Of a DNA stretch of 36,992 nt, positions 27,990 through 36,980 are shown in pieces (the first letter of the stretch is position 1; each line of letters begins with the position of its first letter). The notes beneath the pieces were generated by a model. The model made no database searches and was not told the DNA's origin. It saw only the letters and a list, made by a program, of their open reading frames with translations. Source of the DNA: Candidatus Peribacteria bacterium (lineage in GTDB: Bacteria > Patescibacteriota > Gracilibacteria > UBA1369 > UBA12463); the NCBI GenBank assembly GCA_943349045.1, contig CALQZC010000006.1, positions 1-36,992 of the forward strand. The letters are read 5' to 3'. The translations under genes were made by a program, and so were the position numbers.

Positions 27990-29171
27990 ATGAATCATCA
28001 CGACGCTCCGGGATCAGACAGTCATACCCACGCTGAAGAAGCAGGAAGAGGTGGCTTAGAGCCTACAAGAATCGACCGCCCAGGATTGCCTCGCAACACC
28101 CAAACGCCAGGATCAACCGATCGTCCAACGCTAGCTATGAAAGATGTGCAGCAAGATCCGGTTGTACAAGGAGCAGCAATATCAGGCAAGAGAGTAGTAC
28201 AAGCAATTTCTATGGGATTCGGCCTGCCGCCTGAAGACCAAAATGGAATATGGGAAAATCCTCTCCCAGCTCCAAAGCCAATAACGGGATTGGGTTCAGA
28301 TGAACAGGATTTTAAAGACGCAGAGTTCGTGGAAGTAGACGACCCACTCGCAAGCGGAAGAACCACAAAAGAATTTGCTACGCTCGTATCCAATCTCGAT
28401 GACTGGCTCAGGGATGGCAATACAGACCAGGTTCGAATAATCCTGGATGAGTTAAAGCCACACCTCATACTTCTTCGACCCGAGCATGTCCAACAGGTGA
28501 TGAAGGCCTGCCCACTCTTGGACAACCCAGCCGAACTTCTCTCTTTTTTTGAAGAAGCGTATCCAAAAGAGAAGGATGTGGTTCCCGAAGGTCAAAAGAA
28601 TATGTCAGGCGTATCTCAATTTCAGGCATCGATCCGAGAACTTGGAAAAGCCCTCTCGTTGATTTTCAGAAATATGGCACTCTCTACAGGAATTGAAAAA
28701 CTCCGCGCCCTCGCAGAGGGTCGCTATGAGTATAAATTTATCGACTTCCGAGACTCACTGGTTCGTAACGACAATGAGGCACCGAAGTTAACGCAGGAGC
28801 TTACCTATTGGCTTATGCAGCTCACAGCAATAGAGAAGCAGGTCATTACAAAAAATTGGAGAGTTCCTCCAGCTCCAGCCAAAATAGTCGAACATCTAGC
28901 GAACGTCTACCCAGATAGATTTCAAAACTATATTCTTCAGATTTTTGCGGAAAGGCTTAATAGTCTCTTCGCTCACTCAACCATTCCAGATGACGCTACG
29001 ACAGCAGGATACACAGAAGCTCCAACGCATATTCATATCATAAAAGAGGCTCAATATTTGGCCATAATTTGGGATGGCAAATTGCCACTTCCGCCAGAAC
29101 CTCCTGCGCAGCAGGGAATCGGAAGAGTCACCGATAGGGTTCTTAAGGCAGAACCTTTTAAGGAGGCCTAA
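27990..29171 (+). CDS. hypothetical protein (about 393 aa)
   Basis: ORF 27906-29171; the 27906 start lies inside a putative promoter, so MNHHDAPGSDSHTHAEEAG at 27990 is the likelier start. No family recognised. Confidence 0.7.
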   Translation: MNHHDAPGSDSHTHAEEAGRGGLEPTRIDRPGLPRNTQTPGSTDRPTLAMKDVQQDPVVQGAAISGKRVVQAISMGFGLPPEDQNGIWENPLPAPKPITGLGSDEQDFKDAEFVEVDDPLASGRTTKEFATLVSNLDDWLRDGNTDQVRIILDELKPHLILLRPEHVQQVMKACPLLDNPAELLSFFEEAYPKEKDVVPEGQKNMSGVSQFQASIRELGKALSLIFRNMALSTGIEKLRALAEGRYEYKFIDFRDSLVRNDNEAPKLTQELTYWLMQLTAIEKQVITKNWRVPPAPAKIVEHLANVYPDRFQNYILQIFAERLNSLFAHSTIPDDATTAGYTEAPTHIHIIKEAQYLAIIWDGKLPLPPEPPAQQGIGRVTDRVLKAEPFKEA

Positions 29172-29207
29172 CCAGAAGAGAAGAGTACGAGAATTTTCTC
29201 TACAGAC

Positions 29208-30572
29208 TTACCCGTAGAGCAGCTCTCCCGGATGGTAGGTATCGAGATTTTTCTTGCCGATCAATGTAATGAGCTTCTCAAGAACATCCTCAAACTTTAC
29301 CTTTTCCTGAGTGCCCACGCTCATGTTTCGGATGATCGCGACGCCCTCACGAACCTCGGTGAGGCCCATGATAACCGTCCACGGAGCTCCAAACTTGTCA
29401 GCAATTTTCAACTGCGCACCCATCGACCCCTTTCCAAGGGCACCGATAGTCTTGATGCCATGTTCACGCATCTTCATGATGAGCGGAAGACACTTTTTCT
29501 TGGCCTCTTTTCCGAGCTGTGCGACGAACACATGCACCTCATCTTTATGGGGAACACGAACCTTTGCCCGTTTCATATTCGCAATAATACGCTCGATGCC
29601 CATCGCAAATCCAACTGCCGGAGTCGACGGACCGCCCATCAGTTCAACGAGGCCATCATATCGTCCACCACCACCAATCGCATTCTGTGCACCCGCGGAG
29701 GTATCCCAGAACTCAAATACCGTTTTCGCATAGTAATCCAAACCTCGAACCAACTTCGGATTCTCAACATACTTGATTCCAAGTTCATCAAGGAACTCTT
29801 TCAGGTCCGCATGAAATTCCTTCGACTCATCATCGAGATATTCACTGAACGACGGAGCAAGTTTCGCCAGCGTCACACAATCCTCCTCCTTGCAGTCGAG
29901 CAGCCGTAAAGGATTCGTCTGAAGTCGTCCCTGACATAGCTCGCAGAGGTGCCGCTCCTTTCCAAAATAATAGTCTTGCAACGCGGCGACATATTTTTTT
30001 CGTGACTCTGGAGTTCCGATACTGTTGAGCTGCAATGAGAACAGTTGGTCAATGCCAAGATCCTTCAAGACAATCAACGCGAGTTGAATAACCTGAGCAT
30101 CAAGCGCTGGATCGCTCTCGCCAATGACCTCGACACCCACCTGCCAGAACTGTCGATATCGCCCTTTCTGTGGTCGATCATATCGGAAAAATGGCTCGAT
30201 GTAGTAGAGCTGAACCGGCTGTGCGAGGGCCTGCATGTTGTTTTGAATGTACGAACGAACGACACCAGCCGTGCCTTCTGGCCGAAGCGTCAGCGAACGT
30301 CCCTTTCGATCCTGGAACGTATACATCTCCTTGGAAACCACATCCGTCGTCTCTCCGAGGGTTCGCTGAAACACATCAGTAAACTCAAAAATCGGCGTAG
30401 AAATTCGGCGAAAACCAGCCTGTCGCAAACGGTGACGGATGACTTTTTTAATATAGGTGTAGTACTCGTGATCGGCAGGAAGAATATCGTGAACGCCCTT
30501 TGGGGTCTGGTACGGTGGTCCAACGGGAACTATCGAATCGAGATCATCATTCACGGCGGCTTGGTCTGCCAT
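29208..30572 (-). CDS. hisS: histidyl-tRNA synthetase
   Basis: TPKGVHDILPADHEYYTYI, RPEGTAGVVRSYIQNNM, FFRYDRPQKGRYRQFWQVGVEVIG, GGGRYDGLVELMGG; likely start MADQAAVNDD at 30572. Confidence 0.96.
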   Translation of the reverse strand: MADQAAVNDDLDSIVPVGPPYQTPKGVHDILPADHEYYTYIKKVIRHRLRQAGFRRISTPIFEFTDVFQRTLGETTDVVSKEMYTFQDRKGRSLTLRPEGTAGVVRSYIQNNMQALAQPVQLYYIEPFFRYDRPQKGRYRQFWQVGVEVIGESDPALDAQVIQLALIVLKDLGIDQLFSLQLNSIGTPESRKKYVAALQDYYFGKERHLCELCQGRLQTNPLRLLDCKEEDCVTLAKLAPSFSEYLDDESKEFHADLKEFLDELGIKYVENPKLVRGLDYYAKTVFEFWDTSAGAQNAIGGGGRYDGLVELMGGPSTPAVGFAMGIERIIANMKRAKVRVPHKDEVHVFVAQLGKEAKKKCLPLIMKMREHGIKTIGALGKGSMGAQLKIADKFGAPWTVIMGLTEVREGVAIIRNMSVGTQEKVKFEDVLEKLITLIGKKNLDTYHPGELLYG

Positions 30573-30642
30573 AGCAAAGCTGGATAAAAATACAAAGGGG
30601 TAAAACGTCCCTAAGTATAGCATAAAACGACCAGAAATCAAT

Positions 30643-31242
30643 TTATGGGGTAAGTCGCCCAACAAACTGTTTATGAAGCTGACTAACCCGTGCTTGAATC
30701 GTCGCAAAGGTAGTGGCACACACATCCTGATCGTCTTCGCAGCTCATACCATGCGTATTTTGAAACGTCGCCTCGCAGCGATCAGAACGTACATTAATCG
30801 TGGAATATGGGCTTTTACCCTGCGTATTTCCTTCATGGAAAAGCTCTTCCGGCGAAAGAATAATGCGCTCGTAATGCTTAATAACATTATCCGAAATTGT
30901 TCCACCCTGACACTCGATATTTCCAGGAGATTGTTCATGGCACTCAGCAACAAAATTCCCATCCTGCACCATCGTAAGTGGCCCGATGAAGTAACCTCCG
31001 GCAGAAGCTTCAAGTTTGAATTTACCAGTGACGAATGACGCATCCTTCGCATCGAAATGAGATGCAAATGTCTGAATCGTACCATCTACGGCACTCGAGA
31101 TACTGTTACTGACATCACGAAGGCGCGCGGCATGATCAGATGTTACACAGGCTTTCGTGACATCGTCCGGAGTAAAGTCGCAGCTGGCCGCTGGGAAAGC
31201 GACGGAGGCTACGAGCGCAAGTCGGGAAAGGGCAGTATTCAT
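30643..31242 (-). CDS. secreted hypothetical protein (199 aa)
   Basis: Signal-peptide-like MNTALSRLALVASVAFPAASCDF; start overlaps the tsaD stop (ATGA). Confidence 0.7.
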   Translation of the reverse strand: MNTALSRLALVASVAFPAASCDFTPDDVTKACVTSDHAARLRDVSNSISSAVDGTIQTFASHFDAKDASFVTGKFKLEASAGGYFIGPLTMVQDGNFVAECHEQSPGNIECQGGTISDNVIKHYERIILSPEELFHEGNTQGKSPYSTINVRSDRCEATFQNTHGMSCEDDQDVCATTFATIQARVSQLHKQFVGRLTP

Positions 31243-32276
31243 ACGAAGGCGGCTTTAGGTTCAACATAGGTAAACACCTTATAGCGATTTTCGTCAAGTT
31301 TATACTGGAAATAGGCAGCTGCCCCAATCATCGCAGCGTTGTCGGTGCAGTAGCTGAGCTTGGACGGAGTACGAAACACAATGTGTCGGTTATGCTGCGA
31401 GTTATAAGCTTTCAGGGCCTTTTCAAGAGTCGTTCGAAAGGTCTGATTTGCCGAAACGCCTCCGGTCAGATGGAGCTCCTTCACCTCGACATGCTTGTCC
31501 AGTGCGAGGAATATTCGAGAAGCGAGGGCATCGATCACGGCTTTTTGGAAACTTGCCGCAGTATCCGCGAGGAATTTTTTATCCCGCAGCTGAGGTTTAT
31601 TTTTTTCCAAGTGGTACATGATCGCCGTCTTCAGTCCGGAAAAACTAAAGTCGAGACGACCATCAGAGAAGGAGGCACGTGGAAACGGAAACGCATCAGG
31701 ATTTCCTTTTTTGGCAGCAGCTTCGACCAAAGGGCCTCCCGGGTACCCGAGCCCAATCATCCGCGCTACCTTATCAAACGCCTCACCAGCCGCATCATCC
31801 GCGGTCTCGCCGAGCACCTCAAACTGCATATGATCCTTCATGAGAAACAGCTCATTATGCCCGCCCGACACACTCAAGCTCAGAATCGGAAACTGCGTCT
31901 TCTTCGTCGAGTCGAGCCACGGCGCATACACATGCCCATGGATATGCTTCACGGCAATGAGTGGTTTTTGCATAACGAGCGCGAGCATATTTGCCACCGA
32001 GGTTCCGATCACCAGTGCAACACCGAGCCCAGGCCCATACGTCACCGCAATGGCATCGATCTTCGCAAGTGTAATATCGGCCTCTTTCAGTGCCTTTTCA
32101 ATAACCGGCATAATGTGATTCACATGCTCACGAGCCGCCACCTCCGGCACGACACCGCCCGTCGCATTATGCATCGCCGCCTGCGACGCTATCACATTCG
32201 AGAGAACTTTCACGCCATTTTCCACAACAGCCGCCGACGTTTCATCACACGAGGACTCGATAGCAAGAATACGCAT
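31239..32276 (-). CDS. tsaD: tRNA N6-adenosine threonylcarbamoyltransferase
   Basis: MRILAIESSCDETSAAVVENG, AVKHIHGHVYAPWL, SVSGGHNELFLM, LHLTGGVSANQTFR, CTDNAAMIGAAAYFQY. Confidence 0.97.
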   Translation of the reverse strand: MRILAIESSCDETSAAVVENGVKVLSNVIASQAAMHNATGGVVPEVAAREHVNHIMPVIEKALKEADITLAKIDAIAVTYGPGLGVALVIGTSVANMLALVMQKPLIAVKHIHGHVYAPWLDSTKKTQFPILSLSVSGGHNELFLMKDHMQFEVLGETADDAAGEAFDKVARMIGLGYPGGPLVEAAAKKGNPDAFPFPRASFSDGRLDFSFSGLKTAIMYHLEKNKPQLRDKKFLADTAASFQKAVIDALASRIFLALDKHVEVKELHLTGGVSANQTFRTTLEKALKAYNSQHNRHIVFRTPSKLSYCTDNAAMIGAAAYFQYKLDENRYKVFTYVEPKAAFV

Positions 32277-32384
32277 AGGGAAGACAATAAGAAAAATATC
32301 ATCACCAGTATATCACTTTTTGTTAGAAATTTTTCAAAAAAATGTAAAAGTTTTGTAATGTTGACCTGCTAGCATAGGAGAACT

Positions 32385-32885
32385 ATGCAAAAACCTCTCA
32401 TAAATTACGCCTACATCGACGGCCAGAATCTCTACATGGGAATCAAAAATATGGGCTGGGAACTCGACTGGAAAAAGTTCCGGCGCTATCTCCAGGAAAA
32501 ATATCAAGTGAGAAAGGCCTATATTTTCATTGGATATCTCAGTCAAAATAAAAAATTATACAACGCCCTGAAAAAGATGGACTATAGTCTTGTATTTAAA
32601 GAAGTTATCCAGGTAAATGAAAGGATAAAAGGAAATTGTGATGCCGAACTCGTGCTTCAGGTAATGATTGATTACGAAAAATATGAGAAAGCGGTCATCG
32701 TAAGCGGTGATGGTGATTTTGCTTGCCTTGTGAGGCATTTGAAAAAGCAGGCAAAGCTTCAGAAAGTACTTGTTCCCAATATAAAAAAATACTCGGCATT
32801 ACTTAAAAAAGCTGCTGCTGAAGAGCATTTAGATTCTATGAATTACCTTAAAGAAAAGTTGGCTTACATGAAAAGCACCCAGTAA
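32385..32885 (+). CDS. NYN-domain (LabA/DUF88-like PIN-fold) protein
   Basis: YAYIDGQNLYMGIKNMGWELDWKKFRRYL...GNCDAELVLQVMIDY...KAVIVSGDGDFACLVRHLKKQAKL with NYN acidic motifs. Confidence 0.88.
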   Translation: MQKPLINYAYIDGQNLYMGIKNMGWELDWKKFRRYLQEKYQVRKAYIFIGYLSQNKKLYNALKKMDYSLVFKEVIQVNERIKGNCDAELVLQVMIDYEKYEKAVIVSGDGDFACLVRHLKKQAKLQKVLVPNIKKYSALLKKAAAEEHLDSMNYLKEKLAYMKSTQ

Positions 32886-32992
32886 GGACGAAACCTTAGA
32901 GGGCTCTTTTCGTGGTTTTTTCTACGGCGATCGCCGAGATAGATGAGAAGTCACCGGATAAGGACGAAACCTTAGCGGCTTCTTTTCGTCGT
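32868..32992 (+). repeat. imperfect tandem duplication of a ~50-nt 3'-end/hairpin element (two copies, ~75-nt period)
   Basis: Copy 1 32868-32916 and copy 2 32943-32992 share TAAGGACGAAACCTTAG exactly (32883-32899, 32959-32975) and flanking ATGARAAG...TTTTCGT. Confidence 0.75.
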
Positions 32993-33056
32993 AATTGTAA
33001 AGGAATTGTACCACAGTAAAACCTCGTAGGTCAAATCCCTCCTAGATTTTCATAAT

Positions 33057-33296
33057 CTATCCTACCCGACACTGTTCATCTTTCGCGAGTGGCGTATCAT
33101 CAATGCTTTGATCAGTATCATGACACATGACTGCCGCAGCCGCGCGAGCTCTCTGGGCTGACTGTTCCCGTGCATCACTAATACCAGCACCGATCATGGC
33201 TACCGCAACGAACGCGGTTAATCCAGCGGATATAGCACATTCACCATCATACTGACGCACGACATCATGAGAATTGGAAGGGGTTCCATGTGCCAT
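33057..33296 (-). CDS. small hypothetical protein (79 aa) with hydrophobic segment
   Basis: MAHGTPSNSHDVVRQYDGECAISAGLTAFVAVAMIGAGISDAREQ..., 12 bp downstream of the 33309 gene on the same strand. Confidence 0.5.
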   Translation of the reverse strand: MAHGTPSNSHDVVRQYDGECAISAGLTAFVAVAMIGAGISDAREQSAQRARAAAAVMCHDTDQSIDDTPLAKDEQCRVG

Positions 33297-33308
33297 AGGA
33301 AAGGGGGA

Positions 33309-34286
33309 CTAAGGAGTATGACATCCAACAATATACGTCGGATGATAGCTCTTTTTCAAGGCCCCGCTCGTAATGATCGTTTGTTGCTCTGTTGCATAAT
33401 CACCACTATCAAGTTTAAAGGTCGTATATTCCTGCACTGCTGAAGCTGAACCGCAGGTAAGTCGTGTTCGGTAGAACTCGTCAGACTTCGCATTATCCTG
33501 CTTTTCTTTTTCGGTCAGAGGGTCGCCCTCCTTGTCTCCCACGTTCTCAATTTTCTGGCTCGTCATGATTTTTTTCTCCGTGAGTGAAACCTCGAAAAGT
33601 TCCGTGTACGAACCCATACCTTCGGAGCCACTTTTCTTCACCGTGACCATATTCTTGGCAGGATCGTACATGTGCAAAGCAAGCCCAGACGTCTCATTCA
33701 TCTTCATAAGCTTTTGAAGGTTTGCGAGAATGAGCGTATTAGCCTTACTCGACATATCGTACATATACAGGTCGCATCGCGTTCCCTCCGCACACGTTCC
33801 ACGTAGATACACAAGCGTCGTACCACTCAGCTCGAAATCCCACATCGAATTTACATCAAAAAATCCAAACACCGGCTCAACTCCTGGAATTTTTACGACA
33901 GATGCTTGTCGCAGATAAAAATTATACCACGCAAGTTCTCCTTCCGGATTGATGAAATAGACACCACCACTTACGAGTGTAAATGGATTCACAAAAATAC
34001 TATTCTTGAATGACCCGAGCTGTGTTTCCGCAAGGGTCTTCGTATTCACACTCATAAGCTTGTACTCAAACTCACGGTCTCCGCTGTCTGATCCACTCTC
34101 CGGCGCATCAACATTTCGCGTCGCCAGAATCATCTGCGGTGCCGGCGTATCCACCACCACAGGCACACTTGGTGCCGGAACCTCTGCCGGTTTCGCCATC
34201 ATCCACCACACCACGCCTCCAGCAATAAGCAAGAGCACGACAACACTCATGACCACCGCTCGAGAATTTCTTTTTTGAGAGTCCAT
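33309..34286 (-). CDS. membrane-anchored extracytoplasmic protein of unknown function
   Basis: N-terminal TM NSRAVVMSVVVLLLIAGGVVWWMMA followed by Pro/Val linker and a beta-rich region; likely start MDSQKRNSR at 34286. Confidence 0.75.
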   Translation of the reverse strand: MDSQKRNSRAVVMSVVVLLLIAGGVVWWMMAKPAEVPAPSVPVVVDTPAPQMILATRNVDAPESGSDSGDREFEYKLMSVNTKTLAETQLGSFKNSIFVNPFTLVSGGVYFINPEGELAWYNFYLRQASVVKIPGVEPVFGFFDVNSMWDFELSGTTLVYLRGTCAEGTRCDLYMYDMSSKANTLILANLQKLMKMNETSGLALHMYDPAKNMVTVKKSGSEGMGSYTELFEVSLTEKKIMTSQKIENVGDKEGDPLTEKEKQDNAKSDEFYRTRLTCGSASAVQEYTTFKLDSGDYATEQQTIITSGALKKSYHPTYIVGCHTP

Positions 34287-34329
34287 ACGTAATAGGTACA
34301 ATAGGTAAGAATTACCTCTATACTACTCC

Positions 34330-35682
34330 ATGCAACTCACCGCTGTCGAGATTGTCAGGACACTTCAGGCAAAAGGCTACCAGGCCTACTGGGCGGGTGG
34401 CTGTGTGCGCGACATGTTGCTCGGGATCAAGCCGAAAGACTTTGATGTCGCGACCTCGGCGAAACCCGAAGAAATCGAGGCACTTTTCGAAAAAACCATT
34501 CCCATTGGAAAAAAGTTTGGCGTGATACTCGCGATCATCGACGGACATCACTTTGAAATTGCGACGTTCAGGTCAGATAGCAGCTCCTCCGACGGACGGC
34601 GTCCAGATGCGGTTATATTCTCGACCGCCGAAGAAGACGCACAGCGTCGTGACTTCACGATCAACGCGATGTTTTATGATCCAATCGCAGACAAAATCTA
34701 CGACTACGTCGGTGGCCAGAAAGACCTCGAAGAAAAACTCATCAGATTCATTGGCGAACCAGAGAAGCGCATCGCCGAGGATTATTTAAGAATTCTCCGT
34801 GCGATCCGCATGAAAAATACGTTTCAGTTTCAATATCATCCAGAGACGTACCAGGCCGTAAAACGCAACGCACCACACGTGACGAAAGTTTCTGCTGAGC
34901 GTATCACCGACGAGCTCAATAAAATGATCCTCTCGCCGCATCCACGTAAGGCATTTGAAGAAATGGAAGACACGGGTCTACTCCAGATTCTCATACCAGA
35001 AATGGTCGCCATGAAAGGCGTCGCACAGCCATTTGAGTATCATCAGGAAGGGGATGTGTGGGAGCATGCCATGCGTGCCATCGAGTCACTTCGCAACACC
35101 GAGCACTTCACACAGATGCCATCCATCGAAGTTCACTGGGCCGTCGTTTTTCACGACATTGGGAAACCAGATACCTTCAAAGTTGCCGATGATCGTATTC
35201 GTTTCGACGGTCACGCGTCTCGCTCGGCAGAAATCGCTCGCGAGATGATGAAGCGCCTGAAGTTTCCGCGCCGAATGACCGATCACGTCGCCTGGCTCAC
35301 CGAGCACCACATGATGATGGTGCAGCTCATCGATATGCCGCAGCACAAGCGCCTCCAGTGGTTCCACCATCCGCTCTTTCTCGAACTCATGGAGGTGTTT
35401 TACGCTGATGCCGCTGGTACCGATGGTGGAGAAAAATCCGTCGAACAGATCGCCAAAAAATTCGAACTCTACAAACAGATCCTCGCTCTCTATCGCTCCG
35501 ACCTTGCCGACATGCCGCATCCACCCGAGCCGCTCCTCAACGGTCATGAGATCATGGACATCACTGGCCTCACACCCGGTCCGCACCTCGGCGAACTCGC
35601 CGCCCAACTTCACGAAAAACAGCTCGCAAAAGAGCTCGCCACAAAAGAGCAAGCGGTGGAGTGGGTGAAGAAAATGATTTAA
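34330..35682 (+). CDS. cca: CCA-adding enzyme / poly(A) polymerase family tRNA nucleotidyltransferase with HD domain
   Basis: YWAGGCVRDMLLGIKPKDFDVATSA, RRDFTINAMFYDP, EDYLRILRAIRM; C-terminal HD motif VVFHDIGKP. Confidence 0.92.
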   Translation: MQLTAVEIVRTLQAKGYQAYWAGGCVRDMLLGIKPKDFDVATSAKPEEIEALFEKTIPIGKKFGVILAIIDGHHFEIATFRSDSSSSDGRRPDAVIFSTAEEDAQRRDFTINAMFYDPIADKIYDYVGGQKDLEEKLIRFIGEPEKRIAEDYLRILRAIRMKNTFQFQYHPETYQAVKRNAPHVTKVSAERITDELNKMILSPHPRKAFEEMEDTGLLQILIPEMVAMKGVAQPFEYHQEGDVWEHAMRAIESLRNTEHFTQMPSIEVHWAVVFHDIGKPDTFKVADDRIRFDGHASRSAEIAREMMKRLKFPRRMTDHVAWLTEHHMMMVQLIDMPQHKRLQWFHHPLFLELMEVFYADAAGTDGGEKSVEQIAKKFELYKQILALYRSDLADMPHPPEPLLNGHEIMDITGLTPGPHLGELAAQLHEKQLAKELATKEQAVEWVKKMI

Positions 35683-36479
35683 TTCACCAAAAAACTGACT
35701 GGATCTGTCAGAGTGTCTGGTGTATTGAGTGCAATTTTTGACCGTACTGTTTGCGCAATATCACGAATATCACCAATATTATCAACAACAATAACCCGAT
35801 CCCAGCCTTCACTGGGAATATAAGGATCAAACTGACCTAACGAAGAAATGTTCGCCTGCCCCAATATTCGATTTGGATCCCTGAGACGCTTCCGGGCAAC
35901 CGCTACGAGCCTTTGAGCGGTCGACCGCACGATAATAAGTCTTGGATCAATACCGTGGTCTTGTAAAAGACGCACCGTCGTTTCTCGATGCTCCTGAGTG
36001 CTAAAAGCAACATTGTTAAAAAGCACAGGTTGTCCCGTTCTTTTTGCAACTTGAATCGCCTGCTCAAGAGTTTTGAGATCAGCAAAAATTGAATACGTCG
36101 CACTAATTGTTTGAGAATGAGAAAACATCTGAAGAACATGCTCATTATCACGGCGAAGAATATTTTCCAGCACATGCGTTATACCGAGAAGATTGCTGTT
36201 TTTTGATTCATGTAGGAGTCGTATATAATGTCGAATATCAGCTCGCAATCGACCAGCAAATTGATCAACAGCTTTTTTCCACTCAAATACACTTCGATAT
36301 TGAGATAGATCCAGAACACGCAAAAAGGCCTTTTCATTATAGAGACTAAGAAGACGACGAAGCTCAGTGTCTCGATCAATATGGGTATAGCTTCCATCTG
36401 CAGCAAGTTGTTGTGCAAGGGTGGTTTTTCCAGATCCCTGTCTACCTCCAATGCACCAAATTTCTGGCTTCTGAGTCAT
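35679..36479 (-). CDS. P-loop nucleotide kinase-like (AAA/zeta-like) protein
   Basis: Walker A GGRQGSGKTTLAQQLA, HIDRDTELRRLL, PRLIIVRSTAQRLVAVARKR. Confidence 0.7.
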   Translation of the reverse strand: MTQKPEIWCIGGRQGSGKTTLAQQLAADGSYTHIDRDTELRRLLSLYNEKAFLRVLDLSQYRSVFEWKKAVDQFAGRLRADIRHYIRLLHESKNSNLLGITHVLENILRRDNEHVLQMFSHSQTISATYSIFADLKTLEQAIQVAKRTGQPVLFNNVAFSTQEHRETTVRLLQDHGIDPRLIIVRSTAQRLVAVARKRLRDPNRILGQANISSLGQFDPYIPSEGWDRVIVVDNIGDIRDIAQTVRSKIALNTPDTLTDPVSFLVN

Positions 36480-36502
36480 ACGGTCGAATTACAAGGAAAA
36501 TT

Positions 36503-36531
36503 ATTATAAAATATTACTTGATTTAAAGCAA
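36503..36531 (-). promoter_or_regulatory. sigma70-type promoter for the 35679-36479 kinase gene
   Basis: Minus strand TTGCTT (36526-36531), 17-nt spacer, consensus TATAAT (36503-36508). Confidence 0.65.
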
Positions 36532-36587
36532 GAGCACATATATTCGTATTGTGAAAAATGGGGAAGAGTTCGAGGATCTTCATGAGA

Positions 36588-36980
36588 CTATTTCTTCCCG
36601 CGTGCCATCAAAATGAGCTCATACTTGCGTCCGAGGATGACACCAAACGCGGCGAGCATGAGGACAAAAATTACCGCGCAACCGACGATAGGAATGAGAG
36701 AAATCACAGAAGAAATCAAGAGGCCGAGCGCCATCACGCCGTAGGTTCGTCGTACGGAGCGCTGCTTGGATCGTAGTATCAGGCTGCCAATAAAAAGCCC
36801 AACCACCAGCTGGGAAATATACCAGAGAACGGCAAGACCAAATCCAACAATCATGGCCAAAGGTAGGCCGACCATAGTCAGTCCAATGAGCAAGACAAAC
36901 GCGGCACCTGACGTCATACCGAGAAAACCGACACCCAGATTTTTCCAGAAATTCTTTCGCATCTGCTCAGGAAATTTCAT
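36588..36980 (-). CDS. membrane protein of unknown function (130 aa)
   Basis: Multiple hydrophobic helices LGVGFLGMTSGAAFVLLIGLTMVGLPLAMIVGFGLAVLWYI, PIVGCAVIFVLMLAAFGVILG; an upstream in-frame start outside the window is possible. Confidence 0.65.
   Translation of the reverse strand: MKFPEQMRKNFWKNLGVGFLGMTSGAAFVLLIGLTMVGLPLAMIVGFGLAVLWYISQLVVGLFIGSLILRSKQRSVRRTYGVMALGLLISSVISLIPIVGCAVIFVLMLAAFGVILGRKYELILMARGKK

Noticed and set aside
29232-29909. Plus-strand 225-aa ORF antisense to hisS
   Set aside because: Shadow ORF with no recognisable domain opposite the well-supported hisS.
31383-32372. Plus-strand 329-aa ORF antisense to tsaD
   Set aside because: Arg/His-rich shadow ORF entirely opposite a certain tsaD coding sequence.
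32941-32975. Hammerhead-ribozyme-like GATGAG...GGACGAAAC pattern
   Set aside because: The GGACGAAAC half fits, but the CUGANGA core is absent (TAGATGA in copy 2, TACATGA in copy 1), so the essential C3/U4 positions are missing. Treated as a terminator-like hairpin duplication.
33025-33050. tRNA T-arm-like GTAGGTCAAATCCCTCC
   Set aside because: No acceptor, D or anticodon stems could be built around it.
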